Part shown: piece after piece, positions 48,291 to 59,759 of the stretch
Layout of the letters: each line of letters opens with the position of its first letter
Numbering within the stretch: position 1 is the first letter of the stretch
Source: Selaginella moellendorffii
Taxonomy: Eukaryota; Streptophyta; Lycopodiopsida; Selaginellales; Selaginellaceae
Reading direction: 5' to 3'
DNA length: 64,000 nucleotides
Assembly (NCBI RefSeq): GCF_000143415.4
Contig: NW_003314294.1
Span: 749,453-813,452 of the forward strand
Program-made: the position numbers and the translations under genes
The notes under the pieces: generated by a model
Told to the model about the DNA's origin: nothing
The model's input: only the letters and a program-made list of their open reading frames with translations
The model's database searches: none

Positions 48291-49476
48291 TCATGACAAG
48301 TTTTGTTTCTCACAACATGCTTCTATGACTTCTTTGATATCGGGCTCGTCGCCTGCTTCCTTGTCCTGTATGAAAGAAAAAAAATTCAAGCAAACATAAC
48401 TTCAAAAGCACAACGACGAAACCTTGTGGACGTAGAGCAACCGATCTTTCCCGGGCCCAGCAATGACAATTCCTCCTTGCTGCCTGCGAGCACGCGAAAG
48501 GTCTCGCTCTAGAACGAAATGAGACCTTACCAGCCACCTCTCTGTACAGTATCTTTCTCGAAAGAGAGCCCCCAGTCTTGTCGATAGCCTTCTAAATGAG
48601 CTCCCATAACTCGCATAGCAGCCTTTGACACTGTAAGTTCAGCTAACAACCGCGTAGATGGATTTGCGTACCTTGGGATTAAAGATGGTGGACGCGCCAG
48701 AGACGAATTGGAACGCTTCAAATGAAGCATGGGTTGGATCGGCATAAACTTCTGTGAAACGAGAGGTGTATCAGACAATGCGATGACGAAAAATCTCATG
48801 TAGATACCTCCGGGGAACTGTGTCTGGCTAGCAAATGCTTTTGCCTAAAGAAAGAGTGACTGTGATCAATCCACAAGCTCGGAATGGATCCACGGAAATA
48901 CCTGGTCGACAGTGCCGGGACCGACCAGAACAAGCGACACACCAGCACCATCGAACACTTCCTGCAACGAAAAGCATATATCGTAAGAGCATAAGGAAGG
49001 ATACGTTACCTTCTTCGATGCTAGAACATCAGCCCGTTTGCGACAGAGGATACACCTGATGATCAAAGAGAAAGAAAGAATAAAAGCGACTTCTTGTCAA
49101 ACAGAAGTCATACCCAAAATGCCGAGCAAAGGCAACGACAGCAGTTCGATCCTTCCACAAATCAGTCAGAGAGATCACATTGCCCGAAAGATCCAAAACG
49201 CTGGCATCGGTCGAAATTCCTAGCAGGAAACAAGAAATCTTAGCTCCAAACGCTAAGAAAGAAAAGCATACCAGGCATAAGAGAATCCGCTGCTGCCGCG
49301 GCTGCTGCCAATCCGCGCCATCGCCGCTTGCATCCGAGGATCGGCCGCGCCTTCTCCCACCGAAACTCACAGATCGATCGCCGCGACAAGAATCCTCGCG
49401 CTGGATCATCTGCGCTGAGGGTTTTGGCGGAGCAAAGAAGAAGAGCATTGTGAGAATAAGAAAGAACCGTCGCCAT
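48291..49476 (-). CDS. PRXL2/AAED1-like thioredoxin-fold protein, plastid-targeted
   Basis: The complete copy. Exon 1 (49476-49272) encodes an Arg/Ser/Ala-rich transit-peptide-like start. Exon 2 begins at 49219 (TDASVLDLSGNVISLTDLWK; VVAFARHFG). The next short exon encodes the redox motif CILC (CILCRKRADVLASKK). Then follow VSLVLVGPGTVDQ, YADPTHASFEAFQFVSG, GYRQDWGLSFEKDT, GGIVIAGPGKDRLLYVHK and a final DIKEVIEACC tail, TGA at 48291-48293. This is the AhpC/TSA-like PRXL2 family, called thioredoxin-like AAED1 chloroplastic in plants. Substrates are not well known. It is head to head with the PLP gene, with 59 bases between ATGs. Confidence 0.87.
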
Positions 49477-49535
49477 AAGGTTTCAATGGCTGTAAACTTG
49501 CCACGTGTACGCTCGAGGTTTGTGGTGATTTTCCA
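49477..49535. promoter_or_regulatory. 59-base divergent start-to-start interval
   Basis: Separates the ATGs of the PRXL2-like gene (minus) and the PLP-homeostasis gene (plus). It includes CCACGTGTAC, a G-box-like core (CACGTG) at 49502-49507. Confidence 0.5.
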
Positions 49536-50740
<1,205 letters not shown>

Positions 50741-51048
50741 AAATGGAGGCAATACACTAAAGATCGTCAAGAACAAGAACACGAGCAAATTCGCTGTACA
50801 GAATCCATGTCAAAGGATCGGAATTTATGGAGAGCAAAGCTTTTGGGGAACTTATCTTAGTCAAGATCACGAAAGCTTGTCCATATCCCAAAGCGCTAAA
50901 GCTTCCTCTGACACGAAAGTAACACTATTATAAACTAGATCTCCGAGAGTTTTTCCCCGGGATCTCTCTTTTTCTCCCCCTTCAATCACTGACACCACCA
51001 CTACGTACAAGGATAAGACTTTGCTTGGCCCTGGATTGGAGCTTCGTT
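50741..51048. other. convergent spacer within duplication
   Basis: 3' region shared by the PLP gene and the PLAT gene, almost identical to 56360-56662. No further gene. Confidence 0.6.
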
Positions 51049-51671
51049 CTAGCAGCGAGGATTGGGAAGCGCTCCATGGTCGCAATTGGAAGCCGGCATC
51101 CAGTGATACTTGGTCTTGAATCCATTCCCAGCGCGCTCCATCACTGGGTCTCGCACCCACTGATCGATCGTGAAGATCTCGCGGCTCACGCACTTGTTGC
51201 TCCCGGATTGCCTCACCGAGACGTTGAGGCCCTTGACGTACCACGAGGAGCTCGGGTACTTGCCGTTCTGGGTCACCTCCACCTTGCAGATCCGGCCGAT
51301 GCAAGCGTTGGTGGCCACGAATCGATCCACGGCGTTGCGCTCGAAGTTGTTCCCGGGGCGCTGGAGCTGGAAGTTGAGGGACTGATCGGCGGAGTTGGCC
51401 AGGCGGAGGAAGACGTCGGCGTCGGTGCCCGCGCCTTCGCGATCGCCAGTGAAAACTTCCACCATGTATGTGCATTGCCCCTGAAACAGAGACGCGAACA
51501 ATCAAGATCACAGTGGATCTCCAAAGAAATCATCAAGAAGAAGAAGAAGAAAGAAGCACTGGAGGAGGAAGAAGAAGAACTAGAAGAAGAAAAATAAAAG
51601 AAGTTTTGGGTTCTTACATTGGTACGCGGTATGATCGTTGTGATCGCGACCAAGAACAACACAAGCCTCAT
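51049..51671 (-). CDS. PLAT-domain stress protein, copy 1
   Basis: Two exons. 51671-51618 gives an 18-residue hydrophobic signal peptide (MRLVLFLVAITTIIPRTN). 51480-51049 gives the PLAT/LH2 domain: CTYMVEVFTGDREGAGTDAD, VFLRLANSADQSLNFQL, GRICKVEVTQNGKYPSSSWY, KCVSREIFTIDQWV, ending GALPNPRC. Total 161 residues. Plant PLAT proteins are ER-associated or secreted and stress-induced in Arabidopsis. The intron (137 bases) has a GAA-rich tract. It differs from copy 2 at only about two residues. Confidence 0.9.
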
Positions 51672-51889
51672 TCTTTCAAGAAACTTGGAGAAAAAGCGTC
51701 CAAGCAAACAAACTTGGAGAAAGAATGTGGCTAGAATTTCTCCCGAACAAGTTATAAGAGAGCTTTTTCGCGCATTAAATTTGCAGCTTTATGTACCCAT
51801 GTGATGGGGCATGTGGTTTCTGGTCACCGCACATGTAAGGTTCTCAAGAACCCTAAAAGCAGAGCGCCCAAATTCTAAATCCCTAAAAC

Positions 51890-52035
51890 AGAGCATTTTC
51901 AATCGAAGACTCTCTTGTGCGATAGGGTTCTTGGCATTTTGATATCTCGCGTGGAATGGAATGTTGGAATGCATGTTGGGTTGCAAGGAAATGTGCAATC
52001 AATCACCAATTGTGGTGGATTGCAATCAAAATTTA
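51890..52035 (-). pseudogene. pectin acetylesterase 3' remnant
   Basis: ATTTTCAATCGAAGACT and GGAATGCATGTTGGGTTGCA, the coding end of the esterase at 57664 onward, recur here. They are separated by about 50 bases not present in the real gene, and homology fades at about 52035. No other exon of the gene accompanies it. Confidence 0.8.
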
Positions 52036-52040
52036 CACAC

Positions 52041-53555
52041 AGTCCTTATTAATGATAATACACTGACTTCAGAAAAATATTCATGTATCCTCTCCACAAT
52101 CTTAAATCCTTTCGTGGCCACAAAATCTAAAATAAAAAGAATTGACAATGCTCTTGGAAGAAAATAAAAAATATTGCAAGAAAATTAACAATGCACCCAT
52201 AGATAAAAAATTTAGAGCTAGATGCTACACTCAAAACATACAAGAGTGCAGAAAGATCATGGTTGGTGGGTTATTTCTTCTATAGGTAGAAATTTTATGT
52301 TTTTTACACAAAAGAAAAATTGAGTTTTTTTTAGGAAGAGAAAAACTTTGGCACTTGCTCTTTTCATGGCCTATTTAACATTTATGATAATTAGGTTTGG
52401 GTGCTTGAAATTACTAAATTTGAAATTCTGAAAGGAAAATTAAGTTTGAGCCTGGATTTGGCAAGAGAAGAGGAAGGTTTGGTCCTCCTATATGTTATAA
52501 ATATGGAACATGTCAAATCTCATAAATTTTCATAAAAAGTTGTATAACTTTTAAAAATTATTATAAGTTTACAAGTTTTTACAAAAACTTTTCTCATATA
52601 TTTTCAAGCCATGGCCATAGATGAGCATATGCCACCTATGCAAAATAGATAAGATAGCTGCAAATTTCTAAAGGATTGTATTGCATCAAGGTGGATTTCA
52701 CATTTCGCAGCAAGATATAGATGGATGCAAATTTATATTATAAGAAGACTACTAGAACCCAAAATACTACAAATGTGACTAGGGTGACTTTATGCGTAAC
52801 TACCCATGCCATGATCAATCATTGACTTTGTTATTGTTATGCTTTATTGTTTGTTGTGATTGACCAACTAATTGTGCAAATTTAGCTTTTTCTATGAGAA
52901 TGTGGAGGAAAATTGCTACTGCTATACTGTTGTGATGGTGGAGAATAGAGCCAAGGAGTAGTGATGAAGTTGTCCTCTTCAAAACTTACAAGTGTTCTTG
53001 TAATTTCCACCTGCCGAAATTTCGGTGTCAATTAAGTTAGATGAGAGATCCCATAAAAGAAAATTGGGGCAATTAAATTCAATGTTGTTTGAGCTAGGAG
53101 GGGCACTTGCAACAATGTCTAACTCCACACTTCACTCCACCCAACTCCATGGTTGCCTTGCCATTTTCTAAGCTCACACTTTGATACTTTTGAAACTCTA
53201 AATCAAATTACTTAACAAGGTAGCATATGTGCCATCTATGTGGTATAATCCCATAAAACTCATGCCATGGCAATATCACATAAAGTCACGTTTTGATTGC
53301 TCTTATAGTAATCAAAAAGTTTTTGAAACTTTGCAAAACTTTCACAAACAAACAAAAGTGAATACAAATAAATTTCTCAAAACAAAAACCAAATTTGGCA
53401 TCCTGAACTTGATAATCACATATCCATCGCAATAGCCTAGGAGCATAAAAAGCCAAATTGCTAGTGTTTAAGTCTTTTTCAAAGGCTAAATTTTTCAAAG
53501 CTGCTACATGTTTTGCCAATAAGTGATAACAACATTAGCTCCAATTGATATTTCA
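52041..53555. other. AT-rich spacer
   Basis: No recognisable gene. Short frames only. It probably arrived or expanded after the duplication, since it separates the two units. Confidence 0.5.
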
Positions 53556-54441
53556 GGATATATTATTATTTTCAAGTTTCAACATTAGTTATTCGTCTGT
53601 TATTTCTCCTCTTTATAACTAATATTACCATTTCCACCAGTAATAGGAAAGCAAGAAAGAGTCCATCATAAAAACCATCCTATTTCTCCACCTTCAATCA
53701 GAATATATGCTATCATATATTGGGATCATAGGTAAAAAAGTTTCCAAAAATCCAACCATCAAATGTTAGATACTCAGCAAAATTTTGTTTTCTCATTTCC
53801 ACAGACTAATTTCTATGTGCCAATCTTATCCATCCATATATTCTTATAGAAGCATGTGCTACTGCAAATACTACTTGTAAACCAATAAACCACCACTGAT
53901 CTGAAACATATGTGCTTGCAAACGCACTTCCGCCCCCAGTAACAAGACTAGCCACCATGCATAGCTTGTGTTGAGAGCTTGTGATAACTCCAAGGACAAC
54001 TAAAACAATAGTAATTTAGTTGGTAAGCAGTTGTATTTTTAAAATTTAAATGTAGCTCACCTCCAAGCACATAGCCAGCGTATATATATACGGAGTCAAA
54101 CAAGGGAGTTACCAATATCTGATTACAGAGTATTTTGGTCCAATATTTGCAGGAGCGAAATAATAAGAATAAATGCCCCAAGGTGTAGCGCGTTACAGTT
54201 CTTTTGACAGTGAGAAAAACCATATGGGCAATGCCACTTTGGAGGATAAAACGTGATAACAATGGTATATATGTAAAAGAGAAGTTCCCACAATGAAATA
54301 GCTGAAAGTATGAAATACCAGTCCATGGAAAACCTTACGAACCATATTCTGTTTAGCTGTGTAATATACAAGCATATTCTGCTGGTTTAAAGGCGCTAAA
54401 CATCACGTTGCCGTGATTTCTCCCTTTGCTCGCAGCGGCGG
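53556..54441 (-). pseudogene. multi-pass membrane protein, decayed copy
   Basis: Aligns with 55257-56226 on the same strand. The exon 1 equivalent reads DWYFILSAISLWELLFYIYT but carries a deletion in the CNALH region, and a TAA where the intact copy has the Gln after RYW. The exon 2 equivalent is shortened and loses most of its 3' half (from about 53720). Confidence 0.8.
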
Positions 54442-55256
54442 CAGCAGCCTTGGACGATCGCAGCAGCGGAACAGCTGCTCGATCTTTTCCATGGCGAGCT
54501 CGTCCAACTCCGCTATCGTGAAGCACTGCTGCTGCTGCTTTCCATCAATGCGGTTGGATTTGAGCAGCGCGGCGCCATACCTGCAAGAAGAAAATCGTCG
54601 ATCGGATGAAATCCGAAAGAGAAAAGAAAAGAGATTGCTGCTTTCTATCGAGCAAACGAAAAATCAGAGGAAACAAGAGTTCTAAAGAATTTTGATCACG
54701 AAATAACACCCTAATCTTTTATTGAAAACCTAGAATCACCGATGTTTTAAACCATCTTGGCACAAGCTTCGAAGAAACAAATAAAAGAAAAAAAATTTGC
54801 ATAACTTCGGAGTACTGTGCTTGATGCCGCACTGGATTCGGTGAGCGATCCCATGCTGAGTGGTGCCGACTCTGAGGTGCAAGGAATCGTTGAGGTAGAA
54901 CAACGTCGACTGTTCTCTGTCCAGAACGTAGTGAAAGATGGCCTTGAGAGCTTTTCCCAAGTTCTTTTCCGCAAGAGTATTACTGTGATACCAAATCAAA
55001 GAAAAGAAATCAATCCACGCATGAGCTCCATCTCTAGGGAAAAAACAAACAATCAAAAAAGAGAAAACTCCAATCTGCATGAAAAGGCCAGTGCAGAGAA
55101 ACTCACGGTTTGCCCCACCCCAAAAACATCATGCAGCTAAACAGAAATGAATTCACGGAGAAAACTTACGGGGAAACATTCACACATCATGAGAGAAATT
55201 GATGCCCAGACGAATCGCCTTGTGAACAAATTCCACCGCCCGACAGCGGCCAGTTT
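54442..55256 (-). other. unrecognised exon-like segments
   Basis: Minus strand. 54810-54995 is open and protein-like, with LAEKNLGKALKAIFHYVLDR and FYLNDSLHLRVGTTQHGIA, preceded by a CACAG acceptor. 54410-54590, after a TTGCAG, contains FTIAELDELAMEKIEQLFRC and ends in a stop. 55170-55255 contains GRWNLFTRRFVWASISLMM. I cannot name a family or show that they splice together. It may be a small gene or a remnant lying between the two membrane-protein copies. Confidence 0.3.
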
Positions 55257-55273
55257 AGGATATATTATTATTT

Positions 55274-56067
55274 TCAAGTGTCAACATTAGTTACTTGTCT
55301 GCTACTTATCATCCTTCTAACTAATACAACCATTTCCACCACTAATAGGACGGCAAGAAGAAAGTCCATAATAGAAACCATCCTATTTCCCCACCTCCAA
55401 TCAGAATATATGTGGTCACATATGGGGTCGATCAGAGGAAACAAAATCTGAAATCCAAGTGAAATATGTAAGAAAGCCAGCAGACCCCCTTCATTACCAT
55501 TCCTGATTTCTTCATCTATCACCCTATATTCTATGATCCATCTTTTCAATCCATATATTCCTGTAGAAGCATGTGCTACTGCAGATACTACTTGTAAACC
55601 AAAAAACCACCACCGATCTGAAACATATGTGCTTGCAAACGCACTTGCGCCCCCAATGACAAGACTAGCCACCATGCATAGCTTGTGTTGAGAGCCTGTG
55701 ATAACTCCAATGACAACTAAAACAATAATAAGTTAATTGGTAAGCAGTTGTATTTCTAGAGCTCACCTCCAAGCACATAGCCAAGTAATAGGAGTGTATA
55801 TATAAACGGAATCAAACAAGGGAATTGCCAATATCGGATAACAGAGTATTTTGTTCCAATATTTACATGACCATATAATGTAGACAAAGAGCCCCAATGG
55901 TAACTTGGGTGTAGCGCATTACAGCTCTTTTGACAGTGAGAAACACCATGTGGGCAATGCCACTCTGGATAATCAAACGTGATAATAATGGTGCATATGT
56001 AAAATAGAAGTTCCCAAAAGGAAATAGTTGCAAGTATAAAATACCACCACTTGTACGAGAATTCCAT
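55274..56067 (-). CDS. unrecognised multi-pass membrane protein
   Basis: Two exons. The first starts at 56067 and runs to a GTGAGC donor near 55766. The second begins after TTTTAG with VIGVITGSQHKLCMVASLVI and ends at 55274. The product is about 250 residues, with several hydrophobic segments (WYFILATISFWELLFYICT; PFIYTLLLLGYVLGG; VASLVIGGASAFAS; WWFFGLQVVSAVAHA; FLLAVLLVVEMVVLV). A Cys/His-rich loop lies between the first two (EWHCPHGVSHCQKSCNALH). I do not recognise the family. The frame is open through both exons, and the alignable copy at 53.6-54.4 kb is broken. Confidence 0.6.
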
Positions 56068-56275
56068 GAGAAACCTTATGAACCCTAATTTTTTTCTTAG
56101 CTTTAAAATCTATTTAAGCAAAAGGAAAGGGAATCTTAACTTCATTTAATATACAAGCATATTCTGCTGTTTTAAAACCTTCTCTTGGCGACGCCAGGCG
56201 AAGAGATGCTCCCTTTGCTCGCAGACCCAAGTTCTTCCCCATCTCATTTGCAACTAACCTCGGATTGCAGCTGCT

Positions 56276-56361
56276 GGTTCCTCTCAGATCGAGATGGGAA
56301 GCACCAAGCTGAGGATTGGATCCACAATCTTCGGACCTCGAGAGTACCCAGCAAAGAAATA
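56276..56361 (+). pseudogene. orphan last exon of YggS/PROSC gene
   Basis: Encodes the final residues (IEMGSTKLRIGSTIFG then a changed REYPAKK-like end) with a substitution, but no upstream exon is present. It is preceded by the original acceptor (CCTCTCAG). Confidence 0.88.
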
Positions 56362-56662
56362 GAAATGGAGACAATACACTAAAGATCGTCAAGAACAAGA
56401 ACATGAGGAAATTCGCTGTACAGAATCCTTGTCAAAGGATCGGAATTTATGCTTTTGGAGAACTTCTCTTAGTCAAGATCACGAAAATTTGTCCATATCC
56501 GAAAGCGCTATAAACTTCCCCTGACACGAAAGTAACATTATTATAAACTAGATCTCCGGGAGTTTTTCCCCGGGATCTCTCTTTTCCTCCCCCTTCAATC
56601 ACTGACACCACTACGTACAAGGATAAGACTTTGCTTGGCCCTGGATTGGAGCTTTATTTGTT

Positions 56663-57422
56663 CTAGCAGCGAGGATTGGGAAGCGCTCCATGGTCGCAAT
56701 TGGAAGCCGGCATCCAGTGATACTTGGTCTTGAATCCATTCCCAGCGCGCTCCATCACTGGGTCTCGCACCCACTGATCGATCGTGAAGATCTCGCGGCT
56801 CACGCACTTGTTGCTCCCGGATTGCCTCACCGAGACGTTGAGGCCCTTGACGTACCACGAGGAGCTCGGGTACTTGCCGTTCTGGGTCACCTCCACCTTG
56901 CAGATCCGGCCGATGCAAGCGTTGGTGGCCACGAATCGATCCACGGCATTGCGCTCGAAGTTGTTCCCGGGGCGCTGGAGCTGGAAGTTGAGGGACTGAT
57001 CGGCGGAGTTGGCCAGGCGGAGGAAGACGTCGGCGTCGGTGCCCGCGCCTTCGCGATCGCCAGTGGAAACTTCCACCATGTATGTGCATTGCCCCTGAAA
57101 CAGAGAAGCGAACAATCAAGATCACAGGAAGTCTCTTGGATCTCCAAAGAAATCATCAAGAAGAAGAAAAAGAAGAAGAAGAAGAAGCACTGGAGGAGGA
57201 GAAACAGAGACGCGAACAATCAAGATCACAGTGGATCTCCAAAGAAATCATCAAGAAGAAGAAGAAGAAAGAAGCACTGGAGGAGGAAGAAAAAGAAGGG
57301 GAAGAAGAGGAAGAAGAGGAAGAAGAAGAACTAGAAGAAGAAAAATAAAAGAAGTTTTGGGTTCTTACATTGGTACGCGGTATGATCGTTGTGATCGCGA
57401 TCAAGAACAACACAAGCCTCAT
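56663..57422 (-). CDS. PLAT-domain stress protein, copy 2
   Basis: Exons 57422-57369 and 57094-56663 encode 161 residues, like copy 1 except Val to Ile in the signal peptide (LFLIAITT) and Phe to Ser in VEVSTGD. Signal peptide and complete PLAT domain are present. The intron is 274 bases against 137 in copy 1: a GAA-rich unit with AAACAGAGACGCGAACAATC has been duplicated inside it. Both copies keep splice signals and similar upstream sequence, so both may be expressed. Confidence 0.9.
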
Positions 57423-57663
57423 TCTTTCAAGAAACTTGGAGAAACAATTGAAAGCGTCCAAGCAAGCAAACTTGGAGGAAGAATGTGGCTATAATTTCTC
57501 GCGAACAAGTTATAGGAGAGCTTTTTCGCGCATTAAATTTGCAGCTTTATGTACCCATGTGATGGGGCATGTGGTTTCTGGTCACCGCACATGTAAGTTT
57601 CTCAAGAACCCTAAAAGCAGAGCAAATTCTAAATCCCTAAAACAGAGCACTCACTCTACATTT

Positions 57664-59264
57664 TCAATCGAAGACTGGAATGCATGTTGGGTTGCAAGGA
57701 AATGCGCAATCAATTACCAGTTGTGGTGGATCGCGATCAAAGTACCAATCTCCTACTGTTTGCGACACTGACTGCATCAACACCAGCTTTAGTTTTAGAT
57801 TGTTCCTTCTTTTTTCTACCTTTCCATTGACTTGGATATTGTTCCATTTGTCGTCCCCACGGGCGTGGCAGTGCGTGAAGCACGAGTCGAAGAAAACTCC
57901 CAGCGAGCTCTTGTAGTTCCAGTCTGACGCTGAAAGAGCGCCGATCATGCTCGTCCGGAATTCCTGGAGTTTTTTCACCGCCGGGCATGACGGCGAGTTC
58001 ATACAGGAGAGGTATTGATCCCTTGGGATCTTTTTCGCGTGCTCTAGCTGCATTCACACAGGCAATTTATATTCAAACGAGTGATCAGTGATCATTCGAT
58101 CGGAACTTACTTGCCAGTAATCGTATGCGGCGTTTAGCAGGAAAAGTGGAGGCTGGACAAACGCTTTCATTGTTTGTGGGAAGAAGCACTGGCATGATCG
58201 ATCACAGTTCAGAAATTTGCAATTTGCTGACAACAAAAATGGAAATCTTACCTCAGTGGCAGCTCTAGAAGAAACACAAGAGGAATCCAGTGTCTTTTCT
58301 AGCTGGTGCAGTTTCACCACACTGTTGTAAAAGCTAGACATTGAGTAGTTACCACTGATGTCTGATCTGCAAGAACAGGATTTAGTAGAAATCTCAACAT
58401 TAGCATACGTTGTCTTACACATTAAGGAAGAATCCACCGTCACTGAGGCATTTGAGCTTGATTCGGGGAAGAAAGCTTTGCAACTCATTGCAACGATGCA
58501 CTGTGGCTAATCCTCCAGCTGAGCAGCCCGACAGAAGAACCTAAATATCATGGTAAAATTGTTCACGAGTAACACCAAACTTTAAGCATACCTGGGTGGC
58601 GTCGCTCAATCCCATGGATTTGAGCTCATCAATTACAGCTTTGAAAATCCTTTTGCCTCGAAAATACAAAACCTGCTAAAAAAAGAGAACTTTTATCATT
58701 TCTTTTGTGATATATCTTCATACCTGACCGGAGGGTAGAGTGAGGGGCTCAGCTACATCGGCACTGAAAGAAGCTCCATCGCAGTACCTCACAAAAACAT
58801 GGGTCCAGTTGTGGAAGTCGGTGTTGACTTTGGGGTCGGAGCTGAGCTGACCACTAAACGCTGCAAAGCCTTGCATGTTGACCGAGCTCCCCAGAGCAGT
58901 TCCAGCTCTAGCAGCACAAGATTGCTCGGACTCACACCACCCTCCACCCTGAAAATCACAACCATAACTTCACATGGTAAGTAGTCGATCTTATACCTCC
59001 AGACTAATGAGCCAGTTTGCTCCTCCTGGCGCAATATGGTAAGCTGGGACGCTTCCATCCAAGCAGACTTGTAAATCACAGCCAAATGTTACAAACTCCC
59101 GGGTTTAAACTTTGGCACTACATACAACAAAACTCACCTGCGCCCAATGACTTTGCCTTTGAGAGGTAAGTTATCTCCACAAGAACACCGTCAAGTTGCG
59201 TGGGGCTGACCTGAGATGGAGCCCCAAATACAACGGCAAGGAATGCAAAGAGAAGAGAATTCAT
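57664..59264 (-). CDS. pectin acetylesterase (CE13)
   Basis: Removes acetyl groups from cell-wall pectin. Starts with a signal peptide ([17 protein letters not shown]) at 59264. Motifs in order: [38 protein letters not shown] (nucleophile Ser), CLSDGGFFL (Asp), [46 protein letters not shown] (His), and TVGDWYFDR near the end, stop 57664-57666. About a dozen short introns. The penultimate intron is placed at GTAGAA...GATGCAG, which keeps [13 protein letters not shown] in frame; reading through it is also open. Its 3' exon lies in the tandem duplication. Confidence 0.9.
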
Positions 59265-59759
59265 ACCCAAAGAAGATGGATCTATGGGGAAACGAAAACA
59301 ATGATATTATGAGTGAAACCTGTACTACGAACTGTAAGATCTACCCGTGATTTTTTGTCCTGTGGAGATATCACGCGTTTCCTGTTGGGGTCACGCATTG
59401 CCTGCAACGTCCTTGGCGATTCTATCAAAGAATGTGTCGAGAAAGACAGGCACTATCAAACAAGAAATGCTTTTCACGAAAATTCAAGCTTTAGTTTTGA
59501 ATGTTTTAGTTCTTTGTGTGCAATTACTTGAATTACAAACATGAGAATCGTTAGCATCATTTTACGGAAAGAATTTGAAGTAAGCGCGAATCGAGAACGA
59601 ATGTCATCGTGAAGTTACCAAGGTTGAGTGTTTGACTTGTAGAGTGTTAGTAACTTTTGCCTTATAAACTGCCCAGATCCTCTGAATTGTTTAACAGCGA
59701 TGTCTTGCAATGCTCCATGCATTGTGTTTTTGTTCTTGGTATTCTGCAAGGTTCTCCAT
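59265..59759. other. spacer upstream of pectin acetylesterase
   Basis: No gene seen. It may hold the esterase promoter and the start of the decayed receptor kinase on the plus strand. Confidence 0.45.

Larger units (their letters stand above)
56270..57745. repeat. tandem duplication unit, copy 2
   Basis: Counterpart of 50660-52040. The left end holds only the last YggS/PROSC exon (56276-56361). The right end is continuous with the complete pectin acetylesterase. Nucleotide identity across the PLAT exon is nearly complete. Confidence 0.9.

Noticed and set aside
50867-51511. Arg/Pro-rich 214-codon minus-strand frame overlapping the PLAT gene, repeated at 56595-57125
   Set aside because: It is the same DNA as the PLAT exon read one frame off; composition follows the PLAT codons and it is explained by the duplication.
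51025-51597. 190-codon plus-strand frame opposite the PLAT gene
   Set aside because: Antisense shadow of a GC-rich coding exon with no family features.
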